Below the pieces are notes generated by a model that saw only the letters and a program-made list of their open reading frames with translations, ran no database searches and had not been told where the DNA came from. DNA of 64,000 nucleotides from JAHTBL01 sp038532735 (GTDB lineage Bacteria > Pseudomonadota > Alphaproteobacteria > Rhodobacterales > Rhodobacteraceae): NCBI GenBank assembly GCA_038532735.1, contig JBCBAC010000008.1:58207-122206 (forward strand), given 5' to 3'. This document shows, in pieces, positions 25,290 through 33,867 of the stretch; positions within the stretch are counted from its first letter, which is position 1; the number at the start of each line of letters is the position of its first letter. The position numbers were made by a program, and so were the translations under genes.

Positions 25290-26525
25290 ATGAGTAGCGC
25301 ATTATTACAGCCGGAGGCGGCACCGATCCTGGCCTGCACGATCTCACGAGATGTGCAGAATTTCGATCTTCTGATTGAAGACATGGAAGCCGCAATGGGC
25401 GAAAGCTGGGGCGATCTTGGCTTCACCGACGCTATCGCGTTTTTCAACCAGCCAGATGCCGACGCGTTGGAGTTTGTGGCCGTTGCCATCGACGCCGATG
25501 ATGAGGCGGACCTGCCTTTGATTACCGAAGTGCTGACGGCCGCAAAAGCGCGTAAGATTAAGGTGATCCTGATTGCGGAAGATGTCAGCTCCATCGCGCT
25601 GCACCAATTGTTGCGTCAAGGCGCAGATGAGTTTGTCCCCTACCCCCTTCCCGAGAATGAGCTGAACGAAGCCATTGAGCGTCTTCAAACGCCCGAGGAA
25701 GAGCCTGTTCCTGCCGAGATGCAGACCAAGATCAAAGCCACCGGCGATAAGGACGGCGTTGTCCTGCCGGTCCACGGTCTGGCAGGCGGCACCGGGGCCA
25801 CGACCATGGCCGTGAACCTTGCTTGGGAACTGGCGAATATGCCATCGGATAAGCCCGTGCGCGTGTGCCTGCTGGATCTCGATCTGCAGTTTGGCACCGC
25901 GTCCACTTTCCTTGATCTGCCTCGCCGCGAAGCGGTCTACGAGCTGATCTCGGACACCGAGGCCATGGACAGCGAGAGCTTCATGAACGCGCTGCTGACC
26001 TATAACGAAAAGCTGCACGTTCTGACCGCGCCGCAAGACATGCTTCCGCTTGATCTGATCGGGCCCGAAGATGTCGAGCGTCTGATCAACGTGGCCAAGA
26101 CCAATTTCGATTATGTCGTGATCGACATGCCCTCGACCCTGGTGAGCTGGACGGAGATCGTCTTGCAGCACGCTCATATCTATTTCAGCCCGCTGGAGCT
26201 GGATATGCGCTGCGCTCAAAATGCCCTGCGCATGGTCAAGGCCCTCAAAGCCGAGGACTTGCCGTTCGAAAAGCTGCGCTTTGTCATGAACCGCGCGCCC
26301 AAGATCACCGATCTGAGCGGGCGCAGCCGGGTCAAGCGTCTGGCCGAAAGCCTGAATGTGGCCATCGAAGTGCTTCTGCCTGATGGCGGCAAGCAAGTCA
26401 CGCAAGGCTCTGATCACGGGGTGCCGCTGTCAGAGACGGCCGCCAAAAACCCATTGCGCAAAGAAATTGCGAAACTCGCAGGCTCCATTCACGAGCTGAA
26501 CGTTGCGGCAGAGGCCGCCGCCTGA
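25290..26525 (+). CDS. cpaE: Flp pilus localisation ATPase CpaE/TadZ
   Basis: 411 residues. An N-terminal receiver-like domain (about 15-130) is followed by a MinD/ParA-type ATPase domain: deviant P-loop GLAGGTGATTMAVNLAWEL, LLDLDLQFGTAS, and YVVIDMPSTLVSWTE. The usual Walker A lysine is absent (GGTGATT), as in many CpaE/TadZ proteins. These proteins position the secretion apparatus at the pole. The ATG after GAGAGGCA is used; MTKGRE seven codons earlier is an alternative. It starts 209 nt after the OmpA-like gene. Confidence 0.92.
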   Translation: MSSALLQPEAAPILACTISRDVQNFDLLIEDMEAAMGESWGDLGFTDAIAFFNQPDADALEFVAVAIDADDEADLPLITEVLTAAKARKIKVILIAEDVSSIALHQLLRQGADEFVPYPLPENELNEAIERLQTPEEEPVPAEMQTKIKATGDKDGVVLPVHGLAGGTGATTMAVNLAWELANMPSDKPVRVCLLDLDLQFGTASTFLDLPRREAVYELISDTEAMDSESFMNALLTYNEKLHVLTAPQDMLPLDLIGPEDVERLINVAKTNFDYVVIDMPSTLVSWTEIVLQHAHIYFSPLELDMRCAQNALRMVKALKAEDLPFEKLRFVMNRAPKITDLSGRSRVKRLAESLNVAIEVLLPDGGKQVTQGSDHGVPLSETAAKNPLRKEIAKLAGSIHELNVAAEAAA

Positions 26526-26548
26526 GGCATTTCCAAGGACCATCATCG

Positions 26549-27976
26549 ATGTTTTCACGTTACAAAAAACCCTCAGCAGGCGGCAGCAAGCCCGATCTGA
26601 AGGCTGTGCCCGCGCCAAAACAGGCCGCCGCACCCACAAAGTCGCTGCGCAAAGCGGCCCCTGTGAAAGCAGATACGGGCCTCGGCGAGAAGGAAAAGAA
26701 GCGCAAAGAGAAGCTGGCCGAGATCAAGCTCGCCCTCCACAAAGAGCTTTTGGACAGCTTGAACCTGTCCGCGCTTGAAAATGCATCTGAAGCTGATCTG
26801 CGCAATGAGATCGGCGCGATCATGACCGAAGTGCTGGCCGAGCAAGGCATCGTTCTGAACCGCGAGGAACGCCAGCTCCTCAGCCAGGATCTTTTTGACG
26901 AAGTGGTGGGTCTTGGCCCCTTTGAGCCGCTTTTGAAAGATGACACCGTGAACGATATCCTCGTGAACGGTCCACAACAGATTTTCGTGGAACGCGACGG
27001 TAATCTTGAACTGACCGATGTCACCTTCAAGGATGAAAAGCACCTGCTGCGCATCATCGACAAGATCGTCTCCGCCGTGGGGCGCCGGGTCGACGAATCC
27101 AACCCTTATGTGGACGCCCGTCTCGCGGATGGCTCGCGTTTCAACGCGATGGTGCCGCCGATTGCGGTGGATGGCAGCCTCGTTTCCATTCGTAAGTTCA
27201 AAAAGGAAAAGCTCGCGATTGACGATCTGGTCAATTTCGGCGCCTTTACCGAAGAAATGGCCGCCTATCTTCAGGCCGCCGTCGCCACCCGCCTCAACGT
27301 GATCGTCTCGGGCGGTACGGGTTCGGGTAAAACGACCACGCTGAACGCGCTCTCGTCCTTCATCGACGACTCCGAGCGCATCCTCACGATCGAGGATACG
27401 GCCGAACTTCAGCTGCAACAGACCCATGTGGGCCGGATGGAAAGCCGCCCCGCCAACGTCGAAGGCAAAGGCGCTGTGTCCCAGCGCGACTGTCTGAAGA
27501 ACGCCCTTCGGATGCGTCCCGACCGCATCATCGTGGGTGAGACGCGGGGCGAGGAAGTGATCGACATGCTTCAGGCCATGAACACGGGCCATGACGGGTC
27601 GATGACCACGATCCACGCCAACTCCGCGCGGGACGGTGTCAGCCGACTGGAAAACATGATCGCAATGGCCGGTATCGAGATGCCGCTGAAAGCCGTGCGC
27701 AGCCAAATCTCGTCGGCTGTGAACCTGATCGTGCAGGCCTCGCGTCTGCAAGACGGCTCGCGTCGGATGACCTCCATTACCGAGATTACCGGCATGGAAG
27801 GCGATGTGATCTCCATGCAGGAAATCTTCCGTTTCCAGCGCGTGGGTCTCACGCCCGACAACAAGATCATCGGTCACTTCACAGCCACCGGCGTGCGCTC
27901 GCATTATTCCGAGCGGTTCCGCATGTGGGGCTACGATCTGCCCGCATCCATCTTCGAACCCTTCGCGGCGGAGTAA
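26549..27976 (+). CDS. cpaF: Flp pilus assembly ATPase CpaF/TadA
   Basis: 475 residues, a type II/IV secretion ATPase that powers pilin extension. The basic, Ala/Lys-rich N-terminus (about 1-70) is followed by the N-domain (LGPFEPLLKDDTVNDILVNG) and the ATPase core: Walker A GGTGSGKTT (about 255-263), Asp box ILTIEDTAELQ, Walker B RPDRIIVGETRG and the His box. It lies 23 nt after cpaE and 6 nt before tadB. Confidence 0.96.
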   Translation: MFSRYKKPSAGGSKPDLKAVPAPKQAAAPTKSLRKAAPVKADTGLGEKEKKRKEKLAEIKLALHKELLDSLNLSALENASEADLRNEIGAIMTEVLAEQGIVLNREERQLLSQDLFDEVVGLGPFEPLLKDDTVNDILVNGPQQIFVERDGNLELTDVTFKDEKHLLRIIDKIVSAVGRRVDESNPYVDARLADGSRFNAMVPPIAVDGSLVSIRKFKKEKLAIDDLVNFGAFTEEMAAYLQAAVATRLNVIVSGGTGSGKTTTLNALSSFIDDSERILTIEDTAELQLQQTHVGRMESRPANVEGKGAVSQRDCLKNALRMRPDRIIVGETRGEEVIDMLQAMNTGHDGSMTTIHANSARDGVSRLENMIAMAGIEMPLKAVRSQISSAVNLIVQASRLQDGSRRMTSITEITGMEGDVISMQEIFRFQRVGLTPDNKIIGHFTATGVRSHYSERFRMWGYDLPASIFEPFAAE

Positions 27977-27982
27977 CGTCAC

Positions 27983-28951
27983 ATGACCATCAATCCGGAA
28001 ATCATCGTCTATGGCCTGATCTTCTTCGCAGTTCTCGCGATTGTCGAAGGCCTTTATCTGGTGGCTTTCGGCAAGTCGATCAGCCTGAACCGGAACGTCA
28101 ACCGCCGCCTGGCCCTTCTGGAAAAGGGTGCTGGCCGCGAAAAGGTGATGGAGCAGCTCCGCAAGGAGATGGGCCAACACATGCGGTCCCGCTCGATCCC
28201 GCTCTATTCGGTCTTGGCAGAGAAAGCGCAAAAGGCAAACATCGCCTTCTCGCCCATTCAACTGATCCTGATCATGTGCCTTTTGGGCGCTGTGGCGTTT
28301 GTCGGCCTGACCATGGGCACCGGAACTGGCCTGCCCATTCGCATTGGTCTGTCGATCGTGATGGGAATCGGTGGCGTCTACGTCTGGGTGAACAACCGCG
28401 CCAAAAAGCGCATGGCCTTGTTCGAAGAACAACTGCCCGACGGCGTCGATCTGATGGTCCGCTCCCTTCGCGTGGGTCACCCGTTCTCAAGCGCGATCAA
28501 CATCGTCGCGACCGAAGTCGCCGACCCGCTGGGCACAGAAATGGGTATGATCGCGGACGAGGCTGCTTACGGTCGCGACGTGGGCGACGCGTTGAAAGCC
28601 ATGGCCGAACGCCTTGATATGCAGGATTTGCGCTTCCTCGCGGTCGCCGTGACGATCCAGCAGCAATCGGGTGGTAACCTCGCTGAAATCCTGCACGGCC
28701 TCAGCCTCGTGATCCGCTCCCGTTTCAAGCTCTTCCGCCGCGTGAAAGCCATCACGGCAGAGGCAAAATGGTCCGGCATGTTCCTGTCGGGCTTCCCTGT
28801 CGTTGCGATGATCGGGATCAACCTCCTGCAGCCCAATTACTACGACGAGGTCAAAGAGACCGCCGTCTTCATCCCCGCCTGCCTTGTTGTTGCTGGTTTT
28901 CTGATCACCAACATTTTCGTCATGCGCAGCCTTGTGAACATCAAGGTGTGA
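27983..28951 (+). CDS. tadB: Flp pilus inner-membrane platform protein TadB
   Basis: 322 residues, a T2SSF/GspF-type platform protein. An N-terminal span (IIVYGLIFFAVLAIVEGLYLV), two central spans and a C-terminal span flank the conserved cytoplasmic GspF domain (EEQLPDGVDLMVRSLRVGH, VAVTIQQQSGGNLAEIL). Together with TadC it couples the CpaF ATPase to pilin insertion. A GGAG ribosome site overlaps the end of cpaF. Confidence 0.95.
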   Translation: MTINPEIIVYGLIFFAVLAIVEGLYLVAFGKSISLNRNVNRRLALLEKGAGREKVMEQLRKEMGQHMRSRSIPLYSVLAEKAQKANIAFSPIQLILIMCLLGAVAFVGLTMGTGTGLPIRIGLSIVMGIGGVYVWVNNRAKKRMALFEEQLPDGVDLMVRSLRVGHPFSSAINIVATEVADPLGTEMGMIADEAAYGRDVGDALKAMAERLDMQDLRFLAVAVTIQQQSGGNLAEILHGLSLVIRSRFKLFRRVKAITAEAKWSGMFLSGFPVVAMIGINLLQPNYYDEVKETAVFIPACLVVAGFLITNIFVMRSLVNIKV

Positions 28952-28960
28952 GGACCCGAT

Positions 28961-29935
28961 ATGCTTGAGCAATTCAACACCATGCTGACCGATATGTTCG
29001 GTCCCTTCGGCCCACTCTTGCTGGTCGGTATTTTGGGTCTCTTCATGATCCTGCTCACCGTGCCCACGCTGATGAACCGCAAGCCCGATCCGCTTGATAA
29101 GATCAAGCAGAACGCAACGGGGATCACGACGGGAAAGAAAGATCGCGAAAAGCTGCGCAATGGCGGCAATGATAAGCTGGAGAAATACGCGAACTTCCTT
29201 GAGCCCCAGGACGAAGAGGAATTCTCGGCCGTCCGCCTCAAGCTGATGCAGGCAGGCTACCGCACCAAAAACGCGGTTCGCACCTATTACTTCGCGCAGT
29301 TCGCGCTGGGTCTGGGCCTTCTGGTGCTTGGCGTGATCTATGCCTTCATCAGCTCCGCCACCGGAGAGCCGACGACCCAATCGCTGATCCTCGCCACACT
29401 TCTTCCCGCCTGCGCAGGCTATATGCTGCCCAAATACTGGGTGCAGCGCCGCCTGCAAACGCGCCAGGAAGAAATCATCAACGGCTTTCCAGACAGCCTC
29501 GACATGATGCTGGTCTGCGTCGAAGCGGGCCAATCGCTCGATCAATCCATCGTCCGCGTGGCCTCTGAAATCCGGGCCGGTTACCCCGCCCTCGCCGATG
29601 AATTCGACATCGTCGCGCAGGAAATGAAAGCCGGTAAGGACAAGAACTCCGTCCTTGAGGATATGTCCGAACGCGCTGGCGTGCAGGACGTCACCTCTTT
29701 CGTGACCGTGCTCAAGCAATCCAACGCGTTTGGTACGTCTATCGCCGAAGCGCTCCGCGTTTATGCGGGCGAAATGCGTGACAAGCGCGTGATGCGGGCC
29801 GAGGAAAAAGCAAATACCTTGCCCACAAAGATGACACTTGCCACTATGATGCTTACGGTTCCGCCGTTGCTGATCATTCTGATCGGCCCATCGGTCTACG
29901 GGATCTACGAGATGATGACCAACGCGAATTTCTAG
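28961..29935 (+). CDS. tadC: Flp pilus inner-membrane platform protein TadC
   Basis: 324 residues, paralogue of TadB. Spans are seen at the N-terminus (PLLLVGILGLFMILLTV), in the centre and at the C-terminus, with the GspF segment INGFPDSLDMMLVCVEAGQS and FVTVLKQSNAFGTSIAEAL between them. It follows tadB after 9 nt with GAGGA as ribosome site, and precedes the TPR lipoprotein gene by 4 nt. Confidence 0.94.
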   Translation: MLEQFNTMLTDMFGPFGPLLLVGILGLFMILLTVPTLMNRKPDPLDKIKQNATGITTGKKDREKLRNGGNDKLEKYANFLEPQDEEEFSAVRLKLMQAGYRTKNAVRTYYFAQFALGLGLLVLGVIYAFISSATGEPTTQSLILATLLPACAGYMLPKYWVQRRLQTRQEEIINGFPDSLDMMLVCVEAGQSLDQSIVRVASEIRAGYPALADEFDIVAQEMKAGKDKNSVLEDMSERAGVQDVTSFVTVLKQSNAFGTSIAEALRVYAGEMRDKRVMRAEEKANTLPTKMTLATMMLTVPPLLIILIGPSVYGIYEMMTNANF

Positions 29936-29939
29936 TGGC

Positions 29940-30497
29940 ATGATGCAAAAATGGGTGGGGATCGTGCTGGCCGTGGCGACACTGGCCGCGTGCGATCCGG
30001 CAAACAAAGCCCCCGATCCTGACAATCCCTTCGCCCCCGGTCTTGCCGGGGGTGAAGCCGTTGACGGGCTCATCGTCGGGCATCGCCTGATGTCGGCGGG
30101 CGAATATGAGCTGGCGCTCAAAGCCTATTCCCGCGCCATCGGCGATCAGGGGTTCTCTCCGGATGTGCTTTCTGCCCTCGGATCGGCCAATCTCAAGCTG
30201 GGTCGGCTCAACCAATCGGAAAAACTCCTACGCCGCGCCACCCGCGAGGAGCCTGATTTCGTGCCTGCGTGGAATAATCTGGGCGTCGTTTTGATGGAAA
30301 AAGGCGAAACGATCGAGGCCAGACAGGTTTTTCGCCATGCCTACGCCCTCGATAGTGGCAATTCTGACCAAATCCGTGACAATCTTCGCTTGGCTATCGC
30401 AAAAACTGAAAATTCCGCGTATGAAGAAGACATACAGACGCCATATCAATTGGTGCGACGGGGCAGCAGCGATTTCCTGATCCTGCAAACGCCCTGA
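29940..30497 (+). CDS. tadD: TPR lipoprotein TadD
   Basis: 185 residues. The lipobox is ATLAACDP (Cys about 19). Tetratricopeptide repeats follow (ALKAYSRAIGDQGFSPDVLSA, SEKLLRRATREEPDFVPAWN, EARQVFRHAYALDSGNSDQ). TadD proteins act as pilotin-like or scaffolding lipoproteins in secretin assembly. Two ATG codons stand in tandem at the start; either could be used. It is within the tad operon, 4 nt after tadC. Confidence 0.9.
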   Translation: MMQKWVGIVLAVATLAACDPANKAPDPDNPFAPGLAGGEAVDGLIVGHRLMSAGEYELALKAYSRAIGDQGFSPDVLSALGSANLKLGRLNQSEKLLRRATREEPDFVPAWNNLGVVLMEKGETIEARQVFRHAYALDSGNSDQIRDNLRLAIAKTENSAYEEDIQTPYQLVRRGSSDFLILQTP

Positions 30498-30530
30498 GTG
30501 AGGCAAGAGCAGTAAAAGGACGCAGGCAAA

Positions 30531-31388
30531 ATGCGCCACTCTATTCTTCTTTCCGTGTGCCTGATCGGCACCGTAGGTCTGGCCGCGTGCCAGAAATCCT
30601 CTGACGCCGAGGTGGATCGCGCGATCAAAGACGTCAATGTCATCGACAGTACCAACCTCAATCAGGTGATGCTGACCGCCGCTGACCCGAATGAGGCCGT
30701 CGCGTATTTCCAGCGCTCCCTCAGTCAGGATCCCGACCGGCTTGAGTTCAAACGCGGGCTGGCCATCAGCCTTGTGCGCGCCAAACGCCCGACCGAGGCT
30801 GTCGCCGCCTGGCAACGCGTGATCGACGATCCGGAGGCTGAATCCGCTGACCGTGTTGAGCTGGCCGACGCGCTGATCCGCTCCAACGAGTGGGACAAAG
30901 CCGAGGCGCAGCTCGATCAGGTTCCGCCCACATTCGAGACCTTCAAGCGCTACCGTCTTGAGGCGATGATCGCCGACAGCAACAAGGAATGGGACAAGGC
31001 CGACAGCTTTTACCAGACCGCCGTTGGCCTGACGACCTCGCCCGCCGGTGTGCTGAACAACTGGGGCTATTCCAAACTGACCCGCGGTGATTTCTCGGGC
31101 GCTGAACGTCTCTTCGGGGATGCCCTGCGCCAGGATCAGAAGCTCTTCACCGCCAAGAACAACCTTGTTCTGGCGCGTGGCGCACAGCGCAAATACGACC
31201 TGCCCCTTATCCCGATGAGCCAGGTCGAACGCGCGCAACTCCTGCACACGCTGGGCCTCTCCGCGATCAAGCAAAACGACATCGCAACCGGGAAAGGCTT
31301 GCTGAAAGAGGCGATTGAAACGCATCCCCAGCACTTCGAGGCTGCCGTGCGCAGTCTGGACGCGCTCGAATCCAACGTCTCGAATTAA
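30531..31388 (+). CDS. Second TPR lipoprotein of the tad locus
   Basis: 285 residues. The lipobox is TVGLAACQKS (Cys about 20). Several TPR units follow, for example AVAYFQRSLSQDPDRLEFKR, AVAAWQRVIDDPEAESADR and SGAERLFGDALRQDQKLF. It is longer than TadD but similar in type, so it is either a duplicated TadD or a distinct scaffold. It is 33 nt after tadD and 3 nt before the prepilin peptidase gene. Confidence 0.87.
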   Translation: MRHSILLSVCLIGTVGLAACQKSSDAEVDRAIKDVNVIDSTNLNQVMLTAADPNEAVAYFQRSLSQDPDRLEFKRGLAISLVRAKRPTEAVAAWQRVIDDPEAESADRVELADALIRSNEWDKAEAQLDQVPPTFETFKRYRLEAMIADSNKEWDKADSFYQTAVGLTTSPAGVLNNWGYSKLTRGDFSGAERLFGDALRQDQKLFTAKNNLVLARGAQRKYDLPLIPMSQVERAQLLHTLGLSAIKQNDIATGKGLLKEAIETHPQHFEAAVRSLDALESNVSN

Positions 31389-31391
31389 GCA

Positions 31392-31934
31392 ATGGCGATC
31401 ACGAGTTACGCGGCGCTGTGGTTTCTGCCCTTCGTCCTGCCCATCTGCCTTTATGTGGCGTGGAGCGATCTGCGCACGATGAAAATCCCCAACCGGGCGG
31501 TGGTGACACTGCTCGCGGTTTTCGTGGTGATCGGCCTCGTTGCGATCCCGCTGGCGGAGTATCCGTGGCGCTTGCTGAACGGCCTGATCGTGCTGGCCAT
31601 CGGCTTCGTGCTGAACATGGCGCGCGCCTTCGGGGCGGGCGACGCCAAGTTCTGCGCCGCCGCCGCGCCCTTCATCGCACCCGACGACGGAATGTTCCTT
31701 CTGATCATCTTCACTGCCACTTTATTAGGCACTTGGGTCACGCACCGCGTCGCGAAATACAGTGTGCTTAAAAAACTGGCACCCGAATGGAAAAGCTGGA
31801 GCACCGGTCAAGACTACCCGATGGGTTTCGCCTTGGGCGGCGCGCTTGGCATCTATCTTCTGCTCGGGGCAACGCAGGCCAGCTGGATCCCGTGGCTCGC
31901 ACAGCAAGAGTGGATACAGGCGCTTTTCGGTTAA
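31392..31934 (+). CDS. cpaA: Prepilin peptidase TadV/CpaA
   Basis: 180 residues with about five to six spans, the short form lacking the methylase domain. Both catalytic aspartates of the GxGD-type aspartic protease are visible: Asp 26 in AWSDLRTMKIPN and Asp 84 in GAGDAKF. It removes the leader of Flp and of pseudopilins at the inner membrane. Here it closes the locus, whereas in Caulobacter it stands near the front. No TadE/F/G pseudopilin genes are present within this window. Confidence 0.93.
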   Translation: MAITSYAALWFLPFVLPICLYVAWSDLRTMKIPNRAVVTLLAVFVVIGLVAIPLAEYPWRLLNGLIVLAIGFVLNMARAFGAGDAKFCAAAAPFIAPDDGMFLLIIFTATLLGTWVTHRVAKYSVLKKLAPEWKSWSTGQDYPMGFALGGALGIYLLLGATQASWIPWLAQQEWIQALFG

Positions 31935-31969
31935 GGATCGCACAGTGAAATCTGAATATTTCGTTTAAA

Positions 31970-31999
31970 TACAGCGCGCTAAGGGCGCTTCTGTATTAT
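31970..31999. terminator. Hairpin downstream of the tad locus
   Basis: AATACAG and CTGTATT pair around an inner GCGC/GCGC stem. The dyad lies 36 nt after the prepilin peptidase stop, in the space before the converging GT-C-like gene, and could serve either strand. There is no long T-run. Confidence 0.5.
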
Positions 32000-32049
32000 G
32001 TTAAGTCTCGAAATAATTTATCCAGTAAGATCAACGACAGCCCTCTGAA

Positions 32050-32072
32050 AAAGTGGTTTCGCATGCGAAACC
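32050..32072 (-). terminator. Palindromic terminator of the GT-C-like gene
   Basis: The 18-bp perfect palindrome GGTTTCGCATGCGAAACC (32055-32072) shares its last base with the stop codon of the minus-strand gene and is followed on that strand by ACTTTTTC. This is a compact intrinsic terminator. Confidence 0.75.
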
Positions 32073-33712
32073 TAGCTCTGCGCGCCCATCTCCACCGCAT
32101 AGAGAATATACATCTCGTTACGCCGCACCTCGGTCAAACCAATCTCTTTCCGCGTGTTCAACTCCTCCACAATGGGCCGCTGCGCGGCACTCAGAATGGG
32201 GCATTGCGGCACCAGCACATAATCCGCGCTCTCGATCCCGGGCAGCCCACCGTAATACCACGGCGCGCCCCGCTTGAGCGGTTTCAGCTGCTCCGAGAAG
32301 AGCCAGATGCTGGAGAACAAATCGACCATGTAAATGCGCTTGTCCTGCGCGAGACCGGCCTCCTCCAGATCATCGGTGAGCGCATCCATCCACGCCGACA
32401 TCCCGATATTGATCTCGCATTCCGGCAGGGTTTCGCCGCGTAACACCACAGGCTCGTCGCGGTTTGCAAGCTCCCGGAACCGCGCATAGACCGAGCCTTC
32501 ACCATCCATCGGTTGGCTCATATCCATGCGGTACACACGCTCTTTAAACGCCAGCAAATCCGTGTGCTCGGAGGTGCCCGCGATCAGCGGCACAAAGTCC
32601 TCCGCCTCTAGATTGGCGTGGCGAAAGACGCTCGTCGTCATGTTCACATAAGACGCCGCACTCAGCGCAAATGCCGCCCCTGCCGTGACGGTCACCGCCT
32701 GCCGCAGATCCCAGCCCCAGCCGTTTACCTTGCCCGCCTCCGGCCGCATTGCGATCAGCAAAATACCAAGGAAACCAAGCCATTGCGGGTCATTCTCGAA
32801 ATTCTGATAGGTCACGTAGAAGAATGCAGGCGCCAGCAACAACAGCACCAAACCTTCGGTTTCCCGCCCCGCTTGGCGCAGCAAAACAATGCCCGCCAGC
32901 GCCGTCACCGTCCCGGCAATATAGGCCGGCGCACTTAGGATATCGCTGAACGTATCGCCGGGGGCTGCCCGCAGGTCAGAGCCCATGACGGTCAGCAAAT
33001 CGACCAAATACATCAGCCAGTATTGCACCCCATAGATGAGCGTAAATGCCCCCGTCAGCACCAACCCCGTGATCAGCGCAATGCCTAGCGCTTTCGCCCG
33101 ACCCGTCTTGATCAGCGCCACGATGATCGCGGGCAGGAACGCGGCGAAATAGGTCATCTTGGTCAGCAACAGCGCGAACATCAGCGCGCCGATCAGCACC
33201 CCGTCCAAGGTCATCCGCGGCGCGGTCCGGCTCGGCAAAACCGCCAGCAGGATCGCTGCGAACGCCATGACCCAGCTCCACCGGTTATAATGCATCGACA
33301 GCGAGGCCACGTTGTCTGTGCCGCCATGGATCAACGCGACGATCAGGATTATCGCAAAGAACCCAAAGACATAGGCCAGCACGGGCGAGAGCCGCGAATA
33401 CGCCGCCCACCAGATCACCGGCAACAACACAATCGCCACCAGAACCTGGCTGACCAGAAACGCCATGCCCACGCCAAGGCCCATGTTCACCAGCCACGCC
33501 ACCGGCGCAAAGGCCAGCGCGCCGATGGGCGTCATGAAGTCGATATGCGGCACCTCACCGCCCGCTATCCGCATGACGATCTGCACAAAGTGGAACGTGT
33601 CACCCTCATGCTGGCCCACATGGAACGCACCGGGCATCAGCCCAAGCCCACCAAAGACCACCAACGTAGCAACCAGAAGCCCCAACAGCTTCAAAGGATT
33701 TGCCTGCACCAT
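32072..33712 (-). CDS. Multi-span membrane protein resembling a GT-C glycosyltransferase
   Basis: 546 residues with roughly eleven hydrophobic spans in the first 370 residues and a soluble C-terminal domain (about 370-546, from NMTTSVFRHANLEAED). The first loop after span 1 has clustered acidic residues (HVGQHEGDTFH, Glu 36 and Asp 38), where GT-C enzymes that use polyprenyl-phospho-sugars keep their catalytic acid, then HIDFMTPIGALAF. I do not recognise a named family. It stands alone, converging on the tad operon and divergent from the AAA ATPase gene. A transferase for a lipid-linked furanose is a reasonable guess given the neighbouring Dpr-like genes. Confidence 0.65.
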   Translation of the reverse strand: MVQANPLKLLGLLVATLVVFGGLGLMPGAFHVGQHEGDTFHFVQIVMRIAGGEVPHIDFMTPIGALAFAPVAWLVNMGLGVGMAFLVSQVLVAIVLLPVIWWAAYSRLSPVLAYVFGFFAIILIVALIHGGTDNVASLSMHYNRWSWVMAFAAILLAVLPSRTAPRMTLDGVLIGALMFALLLTKMTYFAAFLPAIIVALIKTGRAKALGIALITGLVLTGAFTLIYGVQYWLMYLVDLLTVMGSDLRAAPGDTFSDILSAPAYIAGTVTALAGIVLLRQAGRETEGLVLLLLAPAFFYVTYQNFENDPQWLGFLGILLIAMRPEAGKVNGWGWDLRQAVTVTAGAAFALSAASYVNMTTSVFRHANLEAEDFVPLIAGTSEHTDLLAFKERVYRMDMSQPMDGEGSVYARFRELANRDEPVVLRGETLPECEINIGMSAWMDALTDDLEEAGLAQDKRIYMVDLFSSIWLFSEQLKPLKRGAPWYYGGLPGIESADYVLVPQCPILSAAQRPIVEELNTRKEIGLTEVRRNEMYILYAVEMGAQS

Positions 33713-33867
33713 GCCAACCGTTCCTCAATCAATCGAATTGTCGCTTTTTTCGCGTTTGATCCCGCAATAATCCGGCATTTTGTCCATGTTTTGGCAACGC
33801 GTCCCTAATATCGCCATAAAGGCCAATTACCCCTGCAGAAAATGAGCAGCAGCAGGTTTTTAGGCCC

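Noticed and set aside
25797..25812. Loss of the Walker A lysine in CpaE as a sign of a dead gene
   Set aside because: CpaE/TadZ proteins often have a deviant P-loop; the rest of the protein is intact.
26573..30121. Long antisense frames (635 and 544 codons) opposite cpaF, tadB and tadC
   Set aside because: They mirror strongly biased coding sequence and have no recognisable protein features.
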